A stretch of DNA of 43,482 nt from Fibrobacter sp. (GTDB lineage: Bacteria > Fibrobacterota > Fibrobacteria > Fibrobacterales > Fibrobacteraceae), in the NCBI RefSeq assembly GCF_017551775.1, contig NZ_JAFZKX010000065.1, positions 1-43,482 of the forward strand. Direction: 5' to 3'. The notes under the pieces are model-generated. The model had not been told where the DNA came from and did not search any database. It saw only the letters and a program-made list of their open reading frames with translations. Position 1 is the stretch's first letter. Every line of letters starts with the position of its first letter. Positions 1 to 7,003 of the stretch are shown in pieces. The position numbers and the translations under genes are program-made.

Positions 1-1
1 A

Positions 2-26
2 AGTGGGGCCTTACGGCTCCACTTTT
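2..26. terminator. Rho-independent-type hairpin, possibly bidirectional
   Basis: A 9-bp stem (2-10 with 15-23, one G-T pair) around the loop TTAC is followed by TTTT on the plus strand. It could end an upstream plus-strand gene outside the window. Read on the minus strand it lies just beyond the 3' end of tRNA-Ser, so it may also end that transcript; the U tract for that direction would fall outside the window. Confidence 0.6.
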
Positions 27-33
27 CGTTTCA

Positions 34-118
34 AGGAGAGAGAGGGATTCGAACCCTCGGACCTGTGACAGTCTCCGGATTTCGAGACCGGCCCAATCGA
101 CCACTCTGGCATCTCTCC
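34..118 (-). tRNA. tRNA-Ser (anticodon CGA)
   Basis: The minus strand folds as a class II tRNA. The acceptor stem is GGAGAGA (118-112) with TCTCTCC (41-35), the anticodon loop is CTCGAAA (anticodon CGA, reading UCG), there is a long variable arm as expected for serine, and the T arm is GAGGG-TTCGAAT-CCCTC. CCA is not encoded. Two mild oddities: the anticodon stem closes on a T-T mismatch (31-39), and the discriminator base would be U, whereas bacterial tRNA-Ser usually has G. A TAAATTAT box sits 9 nt upstream. Confidence 0.93.
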
Positions 119-127
119 AAGGTTCGC

Positions 128-135
128 ATAATTTA
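128..135 (-). promoter_or_regulatory. Putative -7 promoter element of tRNA-Ser
   Basis: TAAATTAT on the minus strand ends 9 nt before the first base of tRNA-Ser. It resembles the TAnnTTTG type of box found before many other genes here. Called by motif and position only. Confidence 0.4.
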
Positions 136-162
136 GTAAAGTTTTTGCGGTTTGTCTATATC

Positions 163-193
163 TTTGATTTTCCGCTGTTTATTTCTACATTTG
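163..193 (+). promoter_or_regulatory. Putative promoter of the DEAD-box helicase gene (TTTG-N19-TAnnTTTG)
   Basis: TACATTTG at 186-193 matches the Bacteroidetes-type -7 consensus TAnnTTTG, and TTTG at 163-166 lies 19 bp upstream where the -33 element belongs. The TTTG is itself part of another match, TATCTTTG at 159-166. A start near 198-200 would give a leader of about 130 nt. Confidence 0.5.
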
Positions 194-229
194 GCCTCAA
201 ATTATAGGGCCAAAGGACTTCAGGTTTAT

Positions 230-300
230 AAGCGCGAGTGCGCTTCGGGGCTTTTCTGGGTTCGCTACAAGAACCTTTCGATGGTGCGGCATGGGCCGCA
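230..300 (+). promoter_or_regulatory. Structured 5' leader of the helicase gene (two hairpins)
   Basis: Two short perfect hairpins lie in the presumed leader: AAGCGC-GAGT-GCGCTT at 230-245 and TGCGGC-ATGG-GCCGCA at 285-300. The second ends 30 nt before the ATG. Long structured leaders are known for cold-shock RNA helicase genes; a regulatory role here is inference. Confidence 0.35.
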
Positions 301-330
301 GATGAAGTTTAACGGCCCCGAAGGTGTATT

Positions 331-2739
331 ATGAAGCAAGGTACCGAAGAACGTATCCCTGAAGAAAATATCGATCCGAAATCCAAGATTGCGCAGGAGG
401 CGAATGCCTTCTTGAATGCCATCGCTGGTGGCGCCGACGAAGACGAGGCGGACGAAGCCGCGTTCCTCGCGTTGAATCCGAACGGTGTCGTTGTCGATGA
501 AGACGGCGACGTGCTCAGGAAGGGACCGAAGTCCGCTATCGAGATCGGCACGAAGGTCGAGTTCGAAGATGGCGAGGTCGAACAGGACGATGAAGATTAC
601 GCGGAATCCAAGAAGGATTGCGCCGAAAGTGCCGCTGCGAAAGTTGCGGAGGCGTTGCCCGAGGAACCCGCTGTAGAAACCGCAGATGAAATTGTGGAAC
701 CTGCCGTCGGCGCGTCCGATGATGAGGAACCTGCTGAAGATGCCGGCGATGAGTCGCTTGTTACCTTCGACGACCTGGGGCTTATTCCCGAGGTGCTCGA
801 GGCGGTGAAGAAGGCCGGTTACGAGACTCCGTCCCCGATTCAGGCGAAGGCTATCCCCGCATTGTTGCAGGGAGCGAACCTGCTGGGAACGGCCCAGACG
901 GGTACGGGAAAGACGGCCGCGTTCTCGCTGCCGCTCCTTTCGAGACTGCAGTTCAACGGGCACGAGACGTCGATGCTCGTTCTCACGCCGACGCGTGAAC
1001 TTGCCATCCAGGTGGCGGAAGCTATCCAGCAGTATGCGGTCAAGATGCCGAAGGTCCACGTGGTTCCGGTTTACGGCGGGCAGGATATCGCCATCCAGAT
1101 GCGTGCGCTCAAGCGCCAGGCGAACATCATCGTCGCAACTCCGGGCCGCCTTATCGACCACATCAAGCGCGGTTCCATCGTGCTTTCGGGTGTGAAGGCC
1201 ATCGTGCTCGACGAGGCCGACGAAATGCTCGACATGGGATTCATGGAAGACGTGGAGACCATTCTCAAGGAAATTCCCGCCGATGCCCAGCGCGCTCTTT
1301 TCAGTGCGACCATGCCGGCTGACGTGAAGAAGATTATTGAACAGCACCTGGGTGAATACGAAGAGGCGCGCATCGAAGGCAAGACGACGACGGTGGAAAA
1401 TATTCGTCAGCGCTTCTTGCTGGTGAAAAGCGAACACAAGATCGAGGCGCTTGCCCGCGTGCTCGAAGGTGAAGATTTTGATGGCGTGCTGATTTTTGTG
1501 CGCACCAAGCAGAACACCACCGAAGTCGCCGAGAAGTTGGAAAGTCGCGGCTTCAACGTGGCTCCGCTCAACGGTGACCTTGCGCAGTCGATGCGCGAAC
1601 GCACCATCAACCGTCTCAAGATGGGCAAGCTCGATATTGTCGTCGCCACCGACGTGGCCGCCCGCGGTATCGACGTGGACCGCATCTCGCTCGTGGTGAA
1701 CTACGACATTCCTTACGATACGGAATCCTACGTGCACCGCATTGGCCGCACGGGTCGTGCGGGCAGGAGCGGTAACGCCATCTTGTTCATCACCCCGCGC
1801 GAACGTCGCCTGTTGAAGACGATCGAAAAGGCTACCCGCCAGCCCATCGAGGCGATGGCGATGCCGACTTCTGAACAAATTAGCGAAAAGCGCGTCAGTG
1901 CGTTCAAGAACAAGGTGAAGAGCGTCGTGAGCTACGGCGAACTCGACAAGTTCAAGGCTCTTGTCCGAGCGATGGTTGAGGAAGGCTGCAACATGGAAAA
2001 CGGCGTGGTGCTCGAAGACGGTTCCGTTCGCGAAATGACCGCCGAAGATGTCGCCGCCGCTGTCATCAAGATGTACCAGAAGAAGCAGCCGTTGTTCCCG
2101 GAACTCGCTCCGCTCGATACGCCGAAGGAACGCCGTGAAAAGAAGCTCGGGGGGAGGGATTTCCTTGGGCGCGATTCCGAAAGGGCCGCCGGTGAATTCA
2201 GCGGCGAAGAAAAGAGCCGCCTGCGTAAGGAACGCAAGGAAGGCAACAACGGGGTCGAGGAAGGGTTCTTGCGCTACTACATGGGCGTCGGCCGCATGGA
2301 CCGCGTTACCCCGAAGGACATCGTGGGCGCCATCGCTGGCGAAGGCAACATCAGCAGCAGCAACATCGGGCGCATCAAGCTCTTCGACAGGTTCAGTACC
2401 GTCGAACTGCCCGAGACGCTCCCGCAAGAAGTTTTGGACATCCTCTCCGGGATGACGATTCGCGGGAACGATTCTCGCTTCCGTTTGATGACCGACGAAC
2501 CGCCTACCGGCCCGCGTGAAAGTCGTGAAGGCCGCCGCGGGTTCCATCGCGATGGCGACCGTCGTGGGCGCAAGTTCGAAGGCGACCGCCCGTTCGAAAA
2601 CCGCAGGGCCCGCCGCGAAAAGATGTTCGGCGACCGCAAGTTCGGCAATCGCGAAGACCGCCCGTTCCGCAAGGAACACGACGAACGCGGTTTCGGCGAC
2701 AAGCCTTTCCGCAAGACCCGCCGTTTCGGACGCGTGTAG
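331..2739 (+). CDS. deaD: DEAD-box ATP-dependent RNA helicase, CsdA/DeaD-like, with DbpA-type RNA-binding domain
   Basis: This 802-residue protein is a cytoplasmic RNA helicase of the kind that remodels rRNA or mRNA structure. An acidic, low-complexity N-terminal extension of about 140 residues precedes the Q motif (GYETPSPIQ). Then come motif I AQTGTGKT near residue 188, PTRELAIQ, DEAD near 294, SAT near 325, and motif VI HRIGRTGRAGRSG near 469. The C-terminal part carries a DbpA/CsdA-type RNA-binding domain (starting around YYMGVGRMDRVTPKD), then a basic Arg/Gly/Phe-rich tail typical of unspecific RNA contacts. The ATG at 331 has a weak GAAGG upstream. The acidic N-terminal extension is unusual for DeaD. 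The DeaD-class assignment is good; the exact paralogue name is less certain. Confidence 0.95.
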   Translation: MKQGTEERIPEENIDPKSKIAQEANAFLNAIAGGADEDEADEAAFLALNPNGVVVDEDGDVLRKGPKSAIEIGTKVEFEDGEVEQDDEDYAESKKDCAESAAAKVAEALPEEPAVETADEIVEPAVGASDDEEPAEDAGDESLVTFDDLGLIPEVLEAVKKAGYETPSPIQAKAIPALLQGANLLGTAQTGTGKTAAFSLPLLSRLQFNGHETSMLVLTPTRELAIQVAEAIQQYAVKMPKVHVVPVYGGQDIAIQMRALKRQANIIVATPGRLIDHIKRGSIVLSGVKAIVLDEADEMLDMGFMEDVETILKEIPADAQRALFSATMPADVKKIIEQHLGEYEEARIEGKTTTVENIRQRFLLVKSEHKIEALARVLEGEDFDGVLIFVRTKQNTTEVAEKLESRGFNVAPLNGDLAQSMRERTINRLKMGKLDIVVATDVAARGIDVDRISLVVNYDIPYDTESYVHRIGRTGRAGRSGNAILFITPRERRLLKTIEKATRQPIEAMAMPTSEQISEKRVSAFKNKVKSVVSYGELDKFKALVRAMVEEGCNMENGVVLEDGSVREMTAEDVAAAVIKMYQKKQPLFPELAPLDTPKERREKKLGGRDFLGRDSERAAGEFSGEEKSRLRKERKEGNNGVEEGFLRYYMGVGRMDRVTPKDIVGAIAGEGNISSSNIGRIKLFDRFSTVELPETLPQEVLDILSGMTIRGNDSRFRLMTDEPPTGPRESREGRRGFHRDGDRRGRKFEGDRPFENRRARREKMFGDRKFGNREDRPFRKEHDERGFGDKPFRKTRRFGRV

Positions 2740-2756
2740 TGCTCTTGAAAAAGTGT

Positions 2757-2764
2757 TATATTAG
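2757..2764 (+). promoter_or_regulatory. Putative -7 promoter element of the M16 peptidase gene
   Basis: TATATTAG lies 9 nt before the ATG at 2774 and 17 nt after the helicase stop codon. There is no clear Shine-Dalgarno sequence between box and start, so a very short leader is likely. Confidence 0.35.
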
Positions 2765-2773
2765 CCTCGCACA

Positions 2774-4045
2774 ATGAAGCAGATTGTAAAGAAGACAGTT
2801 CTCGATAACGGTATCACCATTCTTTCGGACTATATGCCGCATGCCTATTCCGTGGCCATGGGCGTATGGATTCCGCGCGGGAGCCGTCACGAGGCAAAAG
2901 ACGAATTTGGGCTGAGCCACTTTTACGAACACCTGGTGTTCAAGGGAACCGAAAACCGCACCGCGCTTGAAATTGCTCGTTCCGTCGAGGACAAGGGCGG
3001 AAACCTGGAAGCCTATACCACAAGGCAGGAGACCGGGTTCTACGCGCAGATTGAACGCAGCCACCTTCCGCTCGCCGTCGACGTGATCGCGGACATGCTC
3101 ATGCATCCGCGCATGGACAAGAAGGAGATGGAGAAGGAACGCCGCGTCATCATCGAGGAAATCCACAGCTACGACGACATTCCCGAAGAAATCGTGGGCG
3201 ACGTGTTCAACGCAATTCACTTCAAGGGTTGCGGCATCGCGCATTCCATTACCGGGAACATCAAGCAGGTAAAGGCCCTCACGCACAAGCAGATGCTCAA
3301 GTACAGGGCGCAGGTGACGGACGAAATCCCGCTGCTCGTTTGCGCTTCGGGCAAGGTCAATCATGAAGAGCTCGTGCAACTTTGTGCTGAAAAATTTGCG
3401 CAGAAAAAGACTCGCGGCGTATTGCCCGCAGATGCTTACCGGGCGCACAACAGCGTGAAGGTCGTGCAGAAGCAGGACATCGCGCAGTCGAACCTTTTCT
3501 GGGGCCTGAGCTTTGACCGCAACTTGATGGACGAGCGCGGACGTTGCGCCCTTTCGCTGTTCAACGTGGCGATGGGTGCGGGCATGGCGAGCCGCCTGTT
3601 CCAGAAAATTCGCGAAGACAAGGGACTCGCTTATTCCGTGTATTCCACTGCGGACATCTACTGCGATTGCACCGACTGGGGCGTATCGCTTGCCACCGAA
3701 CCGCACCAGCTCAAGACGGCGCTCGAGCTTTCGCTGAACGAGACCCGCAACTTTTTGAAACGCGGATTCAACAAGGGTGAATTTGAACGCACCAAGACGA
3801 ACATCCTGGGCGGCATGTACCTCGGCGCCGACAGCCCCGAGAAGCGCGTTGTCCGCATGGCGGAACAGACCTTGCATCTCGGTGAATTCCACACGATGGA
3901 ACACTCCGAAAAAATCATCACCTCCATGACAGAGGAAGAAGTCGTCGCGACTACGAACAAGCTGTTCAACGCCGCGAAGTTCTCCGCCGCAGTCATCGAG
4001 CCCGCCGGCCGCAAGAAGACCGAACTGGACGTAGACTTTTTCTAA
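2774..4045 (+). CDS. M16 family zinc peptidase (processing-peptidase-like)
   Basis: A 423-residue peptidase of the M16 family (insulinase/mitochondrial processing peptidase type). The inverted zinc motif HxxEH is present as HFYEH at residues 49-53, and the distal acidic ligand region EKERRVIIEEIHSYDD follows about 75 residues later, so it looks catalytically intact. The C-terminal half has the usual second M16 domain (FNVAMGAGMASRLFQKIRE, with the R/Y-type GLAYSV segment). There is no signal peptide, unlike the second M16 protein at 11293, so it should act in the cytoplasm. Length fits the single-chain bacterial M16B type. Substrate unknown. Confidence 0.92.
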   Translation: MKQIVKKTVLDNGITILSDYMPHAYSVAMGVWIPRGSRHEAKDEFGLSHFYEHLVFKGTENRTALEIARSVEDKGGNLEAYTTRQETGFYAQIERSHLPLAVDVIADMLMHPRMDKKEMEKERRVIIEEIHSYDDIPEEIVGDVFNAIHFKGCGIAHSITGNIKQVKALTHKQMLKYRAQVTDEIPLLVCASGKVNHEELVQLCAEKFAQKKTRGVLPADAYRAHNSVKVVQKQDIAQSNLFWGLSFDRNLMDERGRCALSLFNVAMGAGMASRLFQKIREDKGLAYSVYSTADIYCDCTDWGVSLATEPHQLKTALELSLNETRNFLKRGFNKGEFERTKTNILGGMYLGADSPEKRVVRMAEQTLHLGEFHTMEHSEKIITSMTEEEVVATTNKLFNAAKFSAAVIEPAGRKKTELDVDFF

Positions 4046-4054
4046 GACATTCCT

Positions 4055-4137
4055 TTGTCTTCCTGGAGCCGAAGGCGATAGGATCCATAGCAATTGGACC
4101 CTATCGGTCGTCCTACGGACTCCCTCCAGGGTGACAA
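4055..4137. repeat. Imperfect inverted-repeat intergenic element
   Basis: Two arms face each other: TCCTGGAGCCGAAGGCGATA then GGATCC (4060-4086), and GGACCCTATCGG then CTCCCTCCAGGGTGAC (4097-4134). The arms share the pattern TCCTGGAG...GATAGGATC in opposite orientation. The element lies between the M16 gene and the duplicated rplT tail. A simpler relative occurs at 34656-34692. Probably a dispersed non-coding repeat. Confidence 0.5.
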
Positions 4138-4140
4138 TGT

Positions 4141-4171
4141 AAAAAGCGCCCCGCCTTTTCAAGCGGAGCGC
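4141..4171 (-). terminator. Duplicate rplT terminator hairpin (copy 1)
   Basis: On the minus strand, GCGCTCCGC-(TTGAAAAG)-GCGGGGCGC forms an imperfect hairpin followed by TTTTT. It occupies the same place relative to the rplT-tail remnant (4200-4256) as the terminator at 4383-4408 does to rplT, so it looks like a diverged copy that still folds. Confidence 0.55.
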
Positions 4172-4199
4172 AATTTCTCGCGTAGTGCTAAGTCAGACC

Positions 4200-4256
4200 T
4201 TAGGCAGCCTTCACGACTTCGACGACCTTGGCGAAAGCTTCGGGATCGGCGACGGC
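4200..4256 (-). pseudogene. Remnant copy of the rplT 3' end
   Basis: The minus strand encodes [18 protein letters not shown] and then a stop. This is the last 18 residues of the L20 protein encoded just upstream (4439-4789). The DNA match continues past the stop through CTAAGTCAG and GCAATTTCTCGC to the terminator hairpin, with a 2-nt indel, so about 105 bp were duplicated with an offset of 237-239 bp. Upstream of the 18 codons the similarity ends. It has no start codon and is not expected to make protein. Confidence 0.85.
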
Positions 4257-4382
4257 GGTATGAGACCGCATGCTCATCATCTAGGGCTCCGAGACCTGCG
4301 GTAATTCGCATGCTCTCGCCTCCACGGCTTGTTAATACAAGCCGTTTCAGCTCACATGGCCTTCGCCTCAAACCGCGCAAAC
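4257..4382. other. Intergenic stretch between the rplT-tail copies, with one strong hairpin
   Basis: No gene is evident in these 126 bases. They hold a perfect hairpin ACGGCTTG-TTAATA-CAAGCCGT at 4324-4345 and a direct repeat GCATGCTC (4270 and 4309). This is the sequence that separates the two copies of the duplicated rplT end. Its origin is unknown. Confidence 0.4.
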
Positions 4383-4408
4383 AAAAAGCACCCTGCAGGG
4401 CAGGGTGC
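4383..4408 (-). terminator. Rho-independent terminator of infC-rpmI-rplT
   Basis: On the minus strand a 9-bp perfect stem GCACCCTGC/GCAGGGTGC (4408-4400 with 4396-4388, 3-nt loop) is followed by TTTTT (4387-4383). It lies 30 nt after the rplT stop codon. Confidence 0.85.
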
Positions 4409-4438
4409 AATTTCTCGCATTTTCGCTAAGTCAGCTAA

Positions 4439-4789
4439 TTAAGCAGCCTTCACGACTTCGACGACCTTGGCGAAAGCTTCAGGATCGGCGACGGCCATAT
4501 CAGCAAGAACCTTGCGGTTCATCTGGATACCAGCCTTGGAAAGCTTGTAAATGAACTGGCTGTAGCTGATGCCGTATTCACGGACAGCGGCATTGAGACG
4601 GACAATCCACAGAGAGCGGAAAGCGCCTTTCTTGTCGCGGCGGTGAGCGTAGGCATACTGACCAGCATGGGCGACTGCGTCGATGGCAAGGCGAAGGTTC
4701 GACTTGCGACGGCCGTAGAAGCCCTTGGCGGCCTTGAGGATTTTTTTGCGGCGTTCGCGGGAAGGAACTCTGGTTTTAGCGCGTGGCAT
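4439..4789 (-). CDS. rplT: 50S ribosomal protein L20
   Basis: A 116-residue protein of the normal L20 length. It has the expected basic N-terminal helix ([19 protein letters not shown]), the stretch [20 protein letters not shown], and the 23S-rRNA-binding C-terminal domain ([20 protein letters not shown], ending VVEVVKAA). L20 binds 23S rRNA early in 50S assembly. It is the last gene of the canonical infC-rpmI-rplT operon, 11 nt after rpmI, with a GGAG-type ribosome-binding site in the gap. Its last 18 codons and terminator are duplicated just downstream. Confidence 0.98.
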   Translation of the reverse strand: MPRAKTRVPSRERRKKILKAAKGFYGRRKSNLRLAIDAVAHAGQYAYAHRRDKKGAFRSLWIVRLNAAVREYGISYSQFIYKLSKAGIQMNRKVLADMAVADPEAFAKVVEVVKAA

Positions 4790-4800
4790 TCTTACTCTCC

Positions 4801-4998
4801 TTATGCTACTACAAGCAGACGCTTGACGTGATAGGTATCGACCTTCTTGACGAGAGCGCCCTTACGCAGGTTACGCTTACGCTTGGTGGTCATCTTGGCT
4901 TGAATGTGGCGCATACCAGCGCGCTTGAACTTGACGTGGCCGGAACCCGTCACGCGGAAGCGCTTCTTAGCACCGCTGTGTGTTTTCATTTTAGGCAT
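4801..4998 (-). CDS. rpmI: 50S ribosomal protein L35
   Basis: A 65-residue basic protein with the L35 signature [20 protein letters not shown], followed by the conserved [16 protein letters not shown] segment. It is a 23S rRNA-binding 50S protein. It sits between infC (21 nt upstream) and rplT (11 nt downstream) in the conserved order, with a GAGG ribosome-binding site before the ATG. Confidence 0.98.
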   Translation of the reverse strand: MPKMKTHSGAKKRFRVTGSGHVKFKRAGMRHIQAKMTTKRKRNLRKGALVKKVDTYHVKRLLVVA

Positions 4999-5019
4999 TT
5001 TTACCTCGTTAGGTTAATG

Positions 5020-5637
5020 TTAAGCCTCACCTGCTGCCTCTGGCTCGGTTGCGGGCTTCGGTGCCTGGTCCTGCTTTTTGGCGGAACCAGCACCACGTTT
5101 AGGACCGTAGATAGAAAGCATAGTGTTGCCTTCCACCCGCGAATCCATTTCCAAATCGCCGAATGGGGCCAGGTCTTCCTTGGCGCGTTCCATCAGGCGC
5201 TTGCCGTAGTCCATGTGCGCCATTTCGCGCCCACGGAACTGCATGATAAGCTTCACCTTCATACCGTCCTGCAAGAACTCGCCAGCCTGCTTGATCCTGT
5301 ACTGGTAGTCGTTCTCCGCAGTCTTCGGGTGCATCTTGATTTCCTTCAGCTTCACCACGTGCTGCTTGGCCTTGGCTGCCTTCGCCTTCTTCACCTGCTC
5401 GAACTTGTACTTGCCGTAGTTGATGATGCGGCATACGGGCGGCTTGGCGTTCGGGGAGACTTCCACCAGGTCCAGTCCGGCGTCCTTCGCCATCTGCAGC
5501 GCCTTGCTCGTCTCGATGATGACGGCTTCTCCATTTTCCTTCACGAGTCTAATCGGGGAAATGTGGATGTCTTCGTTTGTGCGTGTCCCATCGCTGGGAC
5601 GGTTGGGCATGCGGCGATCGCGCGGATTGGGGAACAA
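5020..5637 (-). CDS. infC: Translation initiation factor IF-3, probable TTG start
   Basis: IF-3 binds the 30S subunit and checks start-codon pairing. The N-domain (VKENGEAVIIETSKALQMAK, then DLVEVSPNAKPPVCRIINYG), the linker and the C-domain (FRGREMAHMDYG) are all clear. I place the start at TTG 5637, giving 205 residues: AGAGG lies 6 nt before it, while the next ATG (5610) has no ribosome-binding site and the upstream in-frame ATG (5700) lies before the promoter-like box. A rare start codon is a hallmark of infC (AUU in E. coli), where it allows IF-3 to limit its own synthesis. The C-terminus has an extra low-complexity tail of about 25 residues (KKQDQAPKPATEPEAAGEA). Confidence 0.95.
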   Translation of the reverse strand: MFPNPRDRRMPNRPSDGTRTNEDIHISPIRLVKENGEAVIIETSKALQMAKDAGLDLVEVSPNAKPPVCRIINYGKYKFEQVKKAKAAKAKQHVVKLKEIKMHPKTAENDYQYRIKQAGEFLQDGMKVKLIMQFRGREMAHMDYGKRLMERAKEDLAPFGDLEMDSRVEGNTMLSIYGPKRGAGSAKKQDQAPKPATEPEAAGEA

Positions 5638-5669
5638 GTATGACCTCTGTATGAATGTTAAACGTGAGG

Positions 5670-5677
5670 AAAATTTA
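5670..5677 (-). promoter_or_regulatory. Putative -7 promoter element of the infC operon
   Basis: TAAATTTT on the minus strand lies 32 nt before the proposed TTG start. The leader would be roughly 26 nt and contain the AGAGG ribosome-binding site at 5648-5644. Confidence 0.4.
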
Positions 5678-5740
5678 GTAAGTTTTAAAAAATTTTCCAA
5701 TAGTTTTCGGCGAACCCCTTTAAAAATGGACGTTTTTTAG

Positions 5741-5748
5741 TAAATTTG
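5741..5748 (+). promoter_or_regulatory. Putative -7 promoter element of tRNA-Gly
   Basis: TAAATTTG is a full match to TAnnTTTG and ends 7 nt before the first base of tRNA-Gly. Transcription would begin at or very near the mature 5' end. Confidence 0.55.
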
Positions 5749-5755
5749 GACACAT

Positions 5756-5827
5756 GCGGCGGTAGCTCAATGGTAGAGCCTTAGCCTTCCAAGCTAATGG
5801 TTGCCGGTTCGATCCCGGTCCGCCGCT
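5756..5827 (+). tRNA. tRNA-Gly (anticodon UCC)
   Basis: A cloverleaf of 72 nt with acceptor stem GCGGCGG/CCGCCGC, D arm AGCTC-AATGGTA-GAGC, anticodon arm TTAGC-CTTCCAA-GCTAA (anticodon TCC) and T arm GCCGG-TTCGATC-CCGGT. The discriminator is U, as usual for tRNA-Gly. CCA is not encoded. Confidence 0.97.
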
Positions 5828-5830
5828 CTT

Positions 5831-5859
5831 GGACCTCCCTTTGGGGAGGTCCTTTTTTT
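5831..5859 (+). terminator. Rho-independent terminator of tRNA-Gly
   Basis: GGACCTCCC-TTTG-GGGAGGTCC followed by TTTTTTT, starting 4 nt after the tRNA. Confidence 0.93.
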
Positions 5860-5865
5860 GCGCCC

Positions 5866-5890
5866 ACCCCTCGTTTGAGGGGTCTTTTTT
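5866..5890 (+). terminator. Second tandem terminator after tRNA-Gly
   Basis: ACCCCTC-GTTT-GAGGGGT followed by CTTTTTT. The T tract is on the plus strand only, so this is a back-up for tRNA-Gly and not the terminator of the minus-strand gene that ends at 5896. Confidence 0.8.
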
Positions 5891-5895
5891 GTGCA

Positions 5896-6723
5896 CTATT
5901 TACCTTTAAGAATTTTCAGCACGCCTCTATTATGAGGCGTATTTAATTCTACGGGTTCTCCAACACCGTCTCGATTATCATTCTCAAACATTACAGCTCT
6001 GGGAGTTCTCTTTTCAGAACTAACGACACAGGAGCATCTTTGATGCTTTTTCACTTCTTCTTGAGGAGGCATTTTAAGCCCCACCGCATCATACATGTCT
6101 TGAGATAATTTCGTCAAATCCCCGAAGTTCGCGCCAACTTCACCCGACACCGCAAAGGAAAAATACGAGATGCCCGCATTCTTTGCCATCTGCACCAAAG
6201 GCTTATAGGAACGGATTTTGCGGAGAAAAGCTTCCCTATCTTGTTCAGACTCCACAACAATTAAGACATCATTTGAGTCATGGCGGTCTTCTGCAGTTTT
6301 GCGGAGTTGAATCAGGTTCCACGCCACTTCATCAAGAGCAGATAGCGGAGCGACAACGCCGTCTTTTCCACGATACTTAAAACTTTTTCTCGACGGAGGA
6401 TTCTTTCCGCCTTCGCCGCTGCCCACGGCTTTGTACATCTGGCCGTCCTCATCAACGATTACATGGTCAAGCGTGCCATTCTTTTCGGAATACAGCGCCC
6501 ACATAATGCGGCCCGGGTCATCTTCGCTTTCGCGATGGAGCGTTACATAACGGGTTCCATATTGCCCGGATTGTGTCGTGTAGAAAATGTTGGGAGTGAA
6601 TCCGCCCTTAGCGCCAATGACCATAAAGTCTTTCGAAAAAAGCACCGACAAGTCAAGGGTATGGCAGTCTGCCCACGAGAGCACCGAACATACCGAAGCC
6701 AAAAACAAAATCCAAAATTTCAT
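5896..6723 (-). CDS. Secreted orphan protein, paralogue of the gene at 23987-24808
   Basis: Function unknown. The start at 6723 is chosen because GGAGG lies 7 nt upstream and the product then opens with a clean signal peptide (MKFWILFLASVCSVLSWA). The 275-residue protein shares a block with the 24-kb gene: G(A)xGGxxPxxFYTxQ, YGxRYVxL, DPGRIxWALYxEKNG, LD, YKxVGxGxGG and APLSAxDE. The later segment (VLIVVESEQDREAFLRKI, then MAKNAGISYFSFAVSG) has the rhythm of the periplasmic domain of ExbD/TolR, a weak guess from pattern only. It is predicted to be exported to the periplasm or beyond. It stands alone between tRNA-Gly and the divergent GH9 gene. Confidence 0.8.
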   Translation of the reverse strand: MKFWILFLASVCSVLSWADCHTLDLSVLFSKDFMVIGAKGGFTPNIFYTTQSGQYGTRYVTLHRESEDDPGRIMWALYSEKNGTLDHVIVDEDGQMYKAVGSGEGGKNPPSRKSFKYRGKDGVVAPLSALDEVAWNLIQLRKTAEDRHDSNDVLIVVESEQDREAFLRKIRSYKPLVQMAKNAGISYFSFAVSGEVGANFGDLTKLSQDMYDAVGLKMPPQEEVKKHQRCSCVVSSEKRTPRAVMFENDNRDGVGEPVELNTPHNRGVLKILKGK

Positions 6724-6990
6724 AACTCGTCCTCCATCAACATCCGATACCAAACGAAATTTTCTGTATTCAATATACAAACAGCGAAAAAGAGCCTTTC
6801 TGAAGAAAAAGCGAACTTTATGCATTTTACGCATTATGCCGATGTTTGGTACATGTATAGTACAGACAAGAAATCCGGCCGCAGCGTCCGTTGCGTTATG
6901 GACTAGTATTTTTTAGTGTTTTTTTGGTGTTTTTCGTCACCGATGTGGAGTCTATATAATTGTTTACACGCATTTTAGCGACACATAATT

Positions 6991-6998
6991 TAGATTTC
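6991..6998 (+). promoter_or_regulatory. Putative -7 promoter element of the GH9 gene
   Basis: TAGATTTC lies 5 nt before the ATG at 7004 in the divergent region between the orphan gene and the cellulase. The match to TAnnTTTG is incomplete, so confidence is low. No other gene is seen in 6724-7003. Confidence 0.3.
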
Positions 6999-7003
6999 GG
7001 GGT

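Noticed and set aside
265-2679. An 804-residue open frame antisense to the RNA helicase
   Set aside because: Shadow of the G+C-rich helicase gene; the amino-acid pattern is low in complexity and has no family.
4159-4410. An 83-residue minus-strand frame
   Set aside because: It reads the duplicated rplT tail out of frame and crosses both terminators; not a gene.
5638-5700. ATG at 5700 as the infC start
   Set aside because: The promoter-like box (5670-5677) lies downstream of it, and the TTG at 5637 has AGAGG at proper spacing.
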